From: 2-02-FULL-55-14 sp964581115
GTDB taxonomy: Bacteria; Bacteroidota; Ignavibacteria; UBA10030
Length of the DNA stretch: 9,675 bases
Direction: 5' to 3'
NCBI GenBank assembly: GCA_964581115.1
Contig: CAZOMY010000060.1
Coordinates: forward strand, 1 to 9,675
The notes under the pieces are model-generated. The model ran no database searches and was not told the origin of the DNA. It saw only the letters and a list, made by a program, of their open reading frames with translations. Within the stretch, counting starts at the first letter, position 1. Every line of letters begins with the position of its first letter. Shown piece by piece: positions 1-4,790 of this stretch. Position numbers and translations under genes: made by a program.

Positions 1-17
1 AAATGCTGAGGCACACG

Positions 18-59
18 CCAAGGGCGCGGGTGGGTCAACAAGACCTCCCGCGCCCTTGG
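18..59 (-). terminator. Strong stem-loop downstream of rlmB, possible (bidirectional) terminator
   Basis: A perfect 13-bp inverted repeat, CCAAGGGCGCGGG at 18-30 and CCCGCGCCCTTGG at 47-59, encloses a second short stem (33-36 GGTC with 42-45 GACC) around a 5-nt loop. It lies 54 bp past the rlmB stop, so it is well placed to end the leftward transcript. On the minus strand no clean T-run follows the stem (the next bases end in only three Ts). On the plus strand the following stretch is moderately T-rich. It could therefore serve a convergent gene to the left of the window, or both. The structure is certain from sequence; the terminator role is inference. Confidence 0.55.
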
Positions 60-76
60 AATCTGTTGAATTGTTG

Positions 77-109
77 TTTCGAAAACGATTCGTATGTCGT
101 ATTTCGAAA
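77..109 (-). other. Second stem-loop immediately after rlmB
   Basis: The self-complementary octamer TTTCGAAA occurs twice, at 77-84 and 102-109. Between the copies, ACGA at 85-88 can pair with TCGT at 97-100. The result is a 12-bp stem with one bulged A (101) and an 8-nt loop. It begins 3 bp after the rlmB stop codon and precedes the GC-rich stem-loop at 18-59 in the direction of rlmB transcription. It may protect or process the 3' end of the transcript. No function can be assigned from sequence. Confidence 0.4.
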
Positions 110-112
110 TTC

Positions 113-1369
113 CTATGTTCTCCTCCTCGCCCCCTCATACATCACGATCGCTCCCGCCACGGAAGCATTCAGCGAATCGAACGAACCCACCATCGGGATC
201 TTGACCAGCACGTCGCAGTGCTCGCGCACGAGACGTCGCAGTCCCTTCCCCTCATTCCCGATCACGACTGCCACTGCGCCGCTGAAGTCAGCGTCGGCCA
301 GCATCACTTCTCCAGCCGCATCGGCGCCGATCACCCGGTAGCCGCGCTCCTTCAACGTCGTGATCGATTGGACGAGGTTCGCCACGCGCGCGATCGGCAT
401 CGACAACGCCGCTCCCGCCGACGTCTTGACCGTCGTGGCGTTCACGGTCGCGGCGTGGTGCTTGGGTATCACTGTCCCATGGATACCGAAACACAGCGCC
501 GACCGGACAAGCGCCCCCAGATTGTGCGGGTCTTCGATCTCGTCGAGCAACAGCAGAAAGGGGGTCGTATCTTTCGGCAAGCCTTCCAGCAGCTCCTCCA
601 GCTCGAGATAGGTCGTGGCCGAAACGACGGCAACGACGCCTTGCGTATCCGGGCCGCCGAGGTGCTCGATCTTCTCCCGTGGAGCTTGCTGGATCGGAAT
701 ACCCCGACGCTTGGCAGCTTTGAAGATGCTGTTCACTGCCGGACCGCGGAGCCCGAACTGGATGAAGACCTTTTCGACGGCCCGCCCGGAGTCGAGCGCC
801 TCAAGAATGGGATTTCGCCCGATGATCACTTCGCCGCTGCCGTCTATCGGCGGCGTTTCATCGACCTTCGGCATCGGTTGCTCCCGCTCCTCGGCCGCCT
901 CACGCTGCTGGCGAAGTCTGAACTCCTCATGTTCTTCGGGCGGATGGATCCGTGCCTCGGGCCGCTCGTACTTGCGAGTCGATCGAACACCCTTCCAGAA
1001 CGGCTGAGGTCCGCCATGTCCTGCTCCGCGCAGACGTCCGCCTCCCGGATGTCCTCCTCCGGGCCTGCCGCCGGAGTGTCCCGGCCGGCGTGGACGCTTC
1101 GACCCGAAACCTCCGGATGCATGCGCACCCGGTCCGCTGCCGTGCATCCCTCCGGAATGCGGTCCTCCAGGACGACGAGGACCTTTGCCGAAGAAGCTGC
1201 CCCCAGGGTGGTGCGGCCGCCGCGGGCCCTTGGAATTGAATCCTGAGCCGCCGGGTGGACGGCCGCCACCCGGTCCGGGACGCCGCCCGGGTCCGGATGA
1301 AAAGTTCGGCGATGAATGTGGGGGGCCTTCGGGGCGGCGGAAAGGGCGGCGGGGAGGTCGGTTGTTCAT
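113..1369 (-). CDS. rlmB: 23S rRNA (guanosine-2'-O-)-methyltransferase RlmB-like, SPOUT/TrmH family, with long Gly/Pro/Arg-rich N-terminal tail
   Basis: This is a 418-residue SpoU/TrmH-family RNA 2'-O-ribose methyltransferase. Residues 181-260 form the substrate-binding domain (VIIGRNPILEAL, then DTQGVVAVVS). Residues 270-412 hold the three family motifs: LDEIEDPHNLGALVRSA at 275-291 with conserved N283 and R289, VIGNEGKGLRR at 369-379, and IPMVGSFDSLNASVAGAI at 391-408. The last two form the trefoil-knot SAM site. Family knowledge points to G2251-type methylation of 23S rRNA near the peptidyl-transferase centre, but other TrmH-family targets cannot be excluded. Residues 1-165 are an unusual low-complexity tail of Gly, Pro, Arg and His with repeated GKGPRRP-like units. 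The catalytic part alone (from Met166, 253 residues) matches the usual RlmB length, and a GGGAG lies 6 nt before Met166, so an internal start at 874 is possible. The first ATG has no visible Shine-Dalgarno. It is the last gene of the leftward unit. Confidence 0.9.
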   Translation of the reverse strand: MNNRPPRRPFRRPEGPPHSSPNFSSGPGRRPGPGGGRPPGGSGFNSKGPRRPHHPGGSFFGKGPRRPGGPHSGGMHGSGPGAHASGGFGSKRPRRPGHSGGRPGGGHPGGGRLRGAGHGGPQPFWKGVRSTRKYERPEARIHPPEEHEEFRLRQQREAAEEREQPMPKVDETPPIDGSGEVIIGRNPILEALDSGRAVEKVFIQFGLRGPAVNSIFKAAKRRGIPIQQAPREKIEHLGGPDTQGVVAVVSATTYLELEELLEGLPKDTTPFLLLLDEIEDPHNLGALVRSALCFGIHGTVIPKHHAATVNATTVKTSAGAALSMPIARVANLVQSITTLKERGYRVIGADAAGEVMLADADFSGAVAVVIGNEGKGLRRLVREHCDVLVKIPMVGSFDSLNASVAGAIVMYEGARRRT

Positions 1370-1385
1370 GGAGAGGCCGTTGGAT

Positions 1386-1427
1386 GTAAGAAGTCGGAAG
1401 TCAGAGATCAGAGGTCAGAGGTTAGGT
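1386..1427. repeat. Short heptamer tandem array between lgt and rlmB
   Basis: Read on the plus strand, this is about six 7-bp units in perfect register: GTAAGAA, GTCGGAA, GTCAGAG, ATCAGAG, GTCAGAG, GTTAGGT. The core, 1400-1418, is an exact 19-bp match to 2451-2469 in the larger array upstream of lgt. The last unit runs over the lgt stop codon (1422-1424), so the array reaches the very end of lgt. The class resembles the heptameric short tandemly repeated repetitive sequences described in cyanobacteria, but the unit sequence differs. Confidence 0.75.
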
Positions 1428-2252
1428 TCGTGTGGCAACGTCCGCTTTGAGCGCGTGCGAGAGATAGAACCAGCCGAGGATGCCGACGGCCATCAAGCCG
1501 ACGGAGATCCATTGCGCCTGGCTGAGGTCCAGCCAAAGCCGAGGATTGATCCGAAGGAACTCTACGGCGAATCTTTCAATGCCGGCCAAGACCAAGTAGA
1601 CTGAGAACAACTTTCCTGGTGGCTGTAGCTTCGTCCGGAGGCGCCAGAGAATCCAGAACCCGATTGCACATGCGATAAATTCATAGATCGGCGTCGGGTG
1701 GCACAAAATATTGTCGGGGACGATGCCTCCGGGATACTGGCTCGTGATCTCCGGGAAGTCGCGGAACGCCATAGAGGGCGGATAGGTCCCCTTTGAGTAG
1801 TCCGTCCCCCAAGGGAGGGTCGTGGGGAATCCGTAGTCTCCATCGCCGGCCAGATGGCAACCGATGCGACCGATGCCGTAGGCCAGCAAGAGTCCCGGTG
1901 CTGTCGCGTCGGCCACGACGAGGAACGGGATCCCCTTCCGACGCACATAGATGTAGATACCGATGGTGGCGAGGATCAATCCACCGTGGAATGTCAGCCC
2001 GCCCGGAGAAAAGGCCATCCGGAGCGGGTCGGCCATGAACGCGCCGAAGTTCTCGATCAGATGCAGCGCCTTTGAACCGACGATGCCCAGCACGAGAGCC
2101 AGGAACGTGATCGTGCCGGCGAAATCCGGATTGAACTTGCGTCGCTTGAACTCCTCCGTCAGCAGATAGCTGGCGACGAGGAAGGCAATCGCCAGCATCA
2201 GGCCGAAGCTATAGATGGGAAAGGGACCGATCTGGAATAGTTTGGGACACAT
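1422..2252 (-). CDS. lgt: Prolipoprotein diacylglyceryl transferase (Lgt)
   Basis: Lgt transfers diacylglycerol from phosphatidylglycerol to the lipobox cysteine of prolipoproteins in the inner membrane, the first step of lipoprotein maturation. The protein has 276 residues, the usual family size, and about seven hydrophobic segments (near 12-30, 46-65, 87-103, 110-127, 188-207, 213-230, 245-266). Conserved sites are visible: FHGGL with H89, GRIGCHLAGDGDYG with R129, HPTPIYE at 185-191, and ERFAVEFLR with R227. The GCHLAGDGDYG loop differs from the E. coli GNFINGE form and belongs to a variant seen in several other phyla. The start MCPKLFQIGPFPIYSFG is typical, yet no Shine-Dalgarno precedes the ATG at 2252. 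Heptamer arrays lie on both sides. The 326-bp gap before it suggests lgt-rlmB may be transcribed apart from hisS, but I see no convincing promoter. Confidence 0.95.
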   Translation of the reverse strand: MCPKLFQIGPFPIYSFGLMLAIAFLVASYLLTEEFKRRKFNPDFAGTITFLALVLGIVGSKALHLIENFGAFMADPLRMAFSPGGLTFHGGLILATIGIYIYVRRKGIPFLVVADATAPGLLLAYGIGRIGCHLAGDGDYGFPTTLPWGTDYSKGTYPPSMAFRDFPEITSQYPGGIVPDNILCHPTPIYEFIACAIGFWILWRLRTKLQPPGKLFSVYLVLAGIERFAVEFLRINPRLWLDLSQAQWISVGLMAVGILGWFYLSHALKADVATRT

Positions 2253-2278
2253 GGGCGGAGCGGAGGCGGAAGACGGTT

Positions 2279-2299
2279 GTCAGGTATCAGTGATCAGAA
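2279..2299. repeat. Three-unit heptamer block upstream of lgt
   Basis: Three in-register units, GTCAGGT, ATCAGTG and ATCAGAA, belong to the same family as the array at 2381-2471. An 81-bp stretch of different character (2300-2380) separates the two blocks. The block starts 27 bp before the lgt start codon, so it probably lies in the lgt 5' leader. Confidence 0.65.
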
Positions 2300-2380
2300 G
2301 CCACAGACTTGCCCCGAGCGACCCCGAGTCACGAGCGAAGGCCGTAGGCCTGAGTCGAGTGATCGAGTGGGAGTCGAGGG
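2300..2380. repeat. 81-bp GC-rich block with direct and inverted repeats, interrupting the heptamer array
   Basis: This stretch breaks the 7-bp register of the arrays on both sides. It contains tandem decamers CCCCGAGCGA and CCCCGAGTCA (2312-2331), CGAGCGA at 2315-2321 and again at 2332-2338, and GAGTCGAG at 2352-2359 and 2371-2378. A perfect AGGCC-GTA-GGCCT hairpin lies at 2339-2351. GACCCC at 2320-2325 and GGGGTC at 2378-2383 give it a loose outer dyad. It codes for nothing recognisable. It could be a small repetitive element inserted in the array, or an older repeat overtaken by heptamer growth. Confidence 0.5.
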
Positions 2381-2471
2381 GTCAGTTATCAGAAATCAGT
2401 GATCGGTAATCAGTAATCAGTGATCCGTGATCAGTGATCAGAAGTCAGAGGTCAGAGATCAGAGGTCAGTA
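2381..2471. repeat. Thirteen-unit heptamer tandem array (consensus RTCAGWR)
   Basis: Thirteen 7-bp units follow each other without a break in register. They run from GTCAGTT and ATCAGAA through several ATCAGTG or ATCAGTA variants to GTCAGAG, GTCAGAG, ATCAGAG and GTCAGTA. Every unit keeps TC at positions 2-3 and G at position 5; most variation is at positions 1, 6 and 7. The 7-bp period is not a multiple of three, and no reading frame of interest crosses it, so it is not a coding repeat. Part of it (2451-2469) is duplicated exactly between lgt and rlmB. Such arrays expand by slippage. Confidence 0.85.
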
Positions 2472-2578
2472 TCTTATGATCGCTCATCAGGTGAAGGCGT
2501 GAGCGTGAATGCTGGCGCTGATCCGTGGATCCAATAGCGCCCGCAGTGCGCTGGGGTCGAAATGTGCCGCAACCGGCG
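2472..2578. other. Rest of the 326-bp gene-free gap: no gene seen
   Basis: The gap 2253-2578 separates the small gene behind hisS from lgt. Apart from the repeats listed above, this last 107 bp holds only a small hairpin (AGCGC at 2536-2540 with GCGCT at 2548-2552) and a short ATCC-GT-GGAT dyad at 2521-2530. Neither is followed by a T-run on the minus strand, so I do not call a terminator. I see no credible promoter for lgt and no ORF with coding character. Confidence 0.5.
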
Positions 2579-2974
2579 CTACGCCAGTTCAGCCGGATCC
2601 GTCGACGGCAGGATGAACGGATGCTCGGGGGACTTGAGGAGCGTGACGGCTCCGTCGGCCACGTCGATGTCGAACGTATTGACCGACTTGTCCTGTTTGA
2701 CGATGACGACCTGGTAATGGCCGACGAGGCCGTCGAACAGCTTCCAGCCGCGTGCGGGACCGCTGCCGGGCATCAGCAGTTCGGGGGCATGCAGTCCCTG
2801 GATCTTGATCCGGAGAGTCCGCTCTTCAAGCTCCGCCTGCAGGAGGATCTCGTACCGAAAGCTTACGAACACCTTCGTCGTTTGGACGAGGAAGGCCGTC
2901 GATCGTTTTCCGGTGGAAGGATCCTGAAACGGAAAGATATTGATCGTGTAGTCGGGATCTTTGGCGGTCGCCAT
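2579..2974 (-). CDS. Small protein of unknown function, translationally linked to hisS
   Basis: I do not recognise this 131-residue protein. It has no signal peptide, transmembrane segment, cysteine or low-complexity region. The sequence alternates hydrophobic and polar residues in short runs (TAFLVQTTKVFVSFRYEILL around 26-45; HYQVVIVKQDKSVNTFDIDV around 86-105), which suggests a mostly beta-strand cytosolic fold. A basic/acidic stretch at 47-60 (AELEERTLRIKIQG) and a Pro-rich tail (near 118-128) are also visible. The ATG at 2974 lies 4 bp after the hisS stop, and the AAGG within the last hisS codons can serve as ribosome-binding site, so the two are almost certainly co-transcribed and perhaps translationally coupled. 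The spacing and the absence of a competing frame support a real gene. A functional link to HisRS is possible but is inference from position only. Confidence 0.75.
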   Translation of the reverse strand: MATAKDPDYTINIFPFQDPSTGKRSTAFLVQTTKVFVSFRYEILLQAELEERTLRIKIQGLHAPELLMPGSGPARGWKLFDGLVGHYQVVIVKQDKSVNTFDIDVADGAVTLLKSPEHPFILPSTDPAELA

Positions 2975-2978
2975 GCGA

Positions 2979-4220
2979 TCAACCTTCGAACATCCGATCG
3001 AGCGGAACGTCCTTCTCGTCGCCGGTCGACATGTTCTTCAACCGTCCCGTCCCGGAGCTCAACTCGCGCTCTCCGACAACGATGACCTGCTGAGCCCGGA
3101 GCCGGTTGGCGTCGCGCATCTGCGCCTTGACGCTTCGTTGCAGGTAGTCGAGTTCGACGGCGATGCCGCGGGAGCGGAGCGCATACGCCGTCTTGAAGGC
3201 CCATTGTCGCGAGGCGTCGTCCATGGCGACGATGTACAGCACCGGTCCAGGGTCGGAGAATGCCGTTCCGTTCTTTTCCAGCACCATGAGAAGGCGTTCC
3301 ATGCCGGCGGCGAACCCGACGCCGGGCGTCGGTTTGCCCCCCAATTCCTCGACCAGCAGATCGTACCGACCGCCGCCGGCCAGCGCGTCCTGTGAACCGA
3401 GCGCCGTACTCGTGATCTCAAATGCGGTCTTGGTGTAGTAATCCAGACCGCGGACGAGCCGGGGATCTTCTTCGAACGCAATGCCAAGCAGGCTCAGGTG
3501 CGACGCGACCGAGGCGGAATGGGCACGGCACTCGTCACACAGATGGTCTTTCAGCAGCGGCACATGCGCCGTCGCGCGCCGGTCGCGCTCTTCCTTCGAA
3601 TCCAGCACGCGCAAGGGATTCTGGTCGATCCGCTTCCGGCTGTCCTCGGAAAGTTGATCGCGCACCTGAAGGAGCTCCGTTCGCAGTAATTCCTTATATC
3701 GAGGACGGCAATTCTGACAGCCGACGGAATTCACTTTCACGGAGAATTGAGTCAGCCCCAGCTCCTGATACACGCGCAACGGGAGCGCGATCATCTCGAC
3801 GTCGAGGGCGGGGGAAGTGGCACCCAGGGCCTCGGCTCCGAACTGGTGGAATTGGCGCAAGCGCCCTGCCTGTGGCCGCTCCTGCCGGAACATCGGCCCG
3901 ATATAATAGACCTTGACGAGGGGCTGTTGCTCGCCGAGGCTTTCCTGGATGTACGACCGCAGGACGGCGGCGGTCCCCTCGGGCCGGAGCGTCAAACTCT
4001 CGTCGCCACGGTCCTTGAACGTGTACATCTCCTTGCTGACGATGTCGGTCAGCTCTCCGATGCTCCGGGAGAACAGGCCGGTCGGCTCGAAGATCGGCGT
4101 TCGGATCTCGCGGTAGTGGAAATCCTGCATCACGCGGTGTACTGTCCGCTCCACTGCGTGCCATGCGGGGGCCTCCGCGGGCAGCATGTCGCGGGTGCCT
4201 TTCACACTCCGGAATTTCAT
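2979..4220 (-). CDS. hisS: Histidine--tRNA ligase (HisRS)
   Basis: A class II aminoacyl-tRNA synthetase that charges tRNA-His with histidine in the cytosol. The 413 residues match the usual bacterial length. Visible motifs are GTRDMLP at 8-14, motif 2 LTLRPEGTA at 76-84, RQERPQAGRLRQFHQFGAE at 112-130, the histidine-binding LVRGLDYYTKTAFEI at 255-269 with R257, AGGGRYD at 281-287, and motif 3 GVGFAAGMERL at 300-310. Residues from about 326 form the C-terminal anticodon-binding domain. Two CxxC pairs flank the insertion domain (C168/C171 and C228/C231). Many bacterial homologues carry extra cysteines between them, which are missing here (LDSKEERDRRAT). The start fits the family because GTRD usually follows within about ten residues, although no Shine-Dalgarno is present. 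It lies 18 bp after the PTS IIA gene and 4 bp before the small gene at 2579. Confidence 0.97.
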   Translation of the reverse strand: MKFRSVKGTRDMLPAEAPAWHAVERTVHRVMQDFHYREIRTPIFEPTGLFSRSIGELTDIVSKEMYTFKDRGDESLTLRPEGTAAVLRSYIQESLGEQQPLVKVYYIGPMFRQERPQAGRLRQFHQFGAEALGATSPALDVEMIALPLRVYQELGLTQFSVKVNSVGCQNCRPRYKELLRTELLQVRDQLSEDSRKRIDQNPLRVLDSKEERDRRATAHVPLLKDHLCDECRAHSASVASHLSLLGIAFEEDPRLVRGLDYYTKTAFEITSTALGSQDALAGGGRYDLLVEELGGKPTPGVGFAAGMERLLMVLEKNGTAFSDPGPVLYIVAMDDASRQWAFKTAYALRSRGIAVELDYLQRSVKAQMRDANRLRAQQVIVVGERELSSGTGRLKNMSTGDEKDVPLDRMFEG

Positions 4221-4238
4221 CGAGGCATTGATCGTGGA

Positions 4239-4709
4239 TCAGGCGTCGGCATACGCCGCTTCTTCGTCCCGGAACAGAGCAAGGACGGTCGCGGCATCCG
4301 GCGCATCGAGGAGCTTCTTGCGGAACTCCTCCTTGTTCATCAGGCGGGAAATGCGGCTCAGCAACTTGATGTGCGGTCCGACCATCGTGTCGCGTCCGAC
4401 CAGCAGGAACACCAGGCGCACCGGCTGGTCGTCGAGCGACTGATAATCGATCGGCTGGGCGGTCACTGCGAAGGCGGCGACGATGTCGGTAACGGCGTCC
4501 GTCTTGCCGTGGGGGACGGCGAAGCCTGAACCCACCCCCGTCGACATGATCTTCTCGCGGTCGAAGATCGCTGTCCGCATGCGTTCTTTGTCGACCACAC
4601 GCTCAGACGATGCGGCCAGCTCGATCATCGCGTTGATGATCTCGTCCTTCGTGGTTCCGGCAAGGTTGACCCTGACGGACCGCTCCGTCAGAATATCCGT
4701 GATCTTCAT
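4239..4709 (-). CDS. PTS EIIA(Ntr/Fru)-type phosphocarrier domain protein (PtsN-like)
   Basis: A stand-alone 156-residue EIIA domain of the PTS type-2 family. The phosphorylated histidine is H67 within STGVGSGFAVPHGK (57-70 region), the family active-site signature. The second conserved histidine, H113, lies in GPHIKLLSRIS. The size is near that of E. coli PtsN, and no membrane permease domains are attached, so a regulatory role in a nitrogen-type PTS is more likely than sugar uptake. In that case it would receive phosphate from an HPr/NPr-like protein and control other proteins by its phosphorylation state. No EI, HPr or HPr kinase is in the window. The start is supported by a good GGGAG at 4715-4719, 5 nt before the ATG. 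It sits between the sugar-nucleotide fusion gene and hisS, apparently in one transcript. Fructose-specific IIA is the alternative. Confidence 0.88.
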   Translation of the reverse strand: MKITDILTERSVRVNLAGTTKDEIINAMIELAASSERVVDKERMRTAIFDREKIMSTGVGSGFAVPHGKTDAVTDIVAAFAVTAQPIDYQSLDDQPVRLVFLLVGRDTMVGPHIKLLSRISRLMNKEEFRKKLLDAPDAATVLALFRDEEAAYADA

Positions 4710-4732
4710 TCCGACTCCCGTTCAGCAGGCGC

Positions 4733-4748
4733 TCCCGCAACGGCGGGA
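4733..4748 (-). other. Hairpin in the leader of the PTS IIA gene
   Basis: TCCCGC and GCGGGA form a perfect 6-bp stem around a 4-nt loop. It is located between the fusion gene and the PTS IIA gene, 13 nt upstream of the GGGAG ribosome-binding site (4715-4719). No T-run follows it on the minus strand, so it is not an intrinsic terminator; a T6 run (4765-4770) precedes it instead. The right arm repeats the CGGGAG of the Shine-Dalgarno, so the left arm could pair with either one. Confidence 0.4.
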
Positions 4749-4790
4749 ACCTTCTACGTTGCGCAAAAAATGCCGCAATTACAACCGCCA

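Noticed and set aside
56..1246. 396-codon open frame on the plus strand, antisense to rlmB
   Set aside because: The methyltransferase motifs on the minus strand are unmistakable, while this frame encodes Arg-rich sequence without domain features.
2215..2409. 64-codon open frame across the lgt start and heptamer array
   Set aside because: It is made of repeat sequence and the lgt antisense strand, and has no ribosome-binding site.
2279..2471. Heptamer arrays as a CRISPR array or an iteron-type replication origin
   Set aside because: Units are 7 bp and directly abutting, without spacers. There is no AT-rich melting region, DnaA box cluster or replication gene nearby.
4759..4778. T6 run on the minus strand as an intrinsic terminator after the fusion gene
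   Set aside because: The T-run lies inside the loop of a weak TTGCG/CGCAA stem rather than after a stem, and the tight gene spacing favours read-through into the PTS IIA gene.
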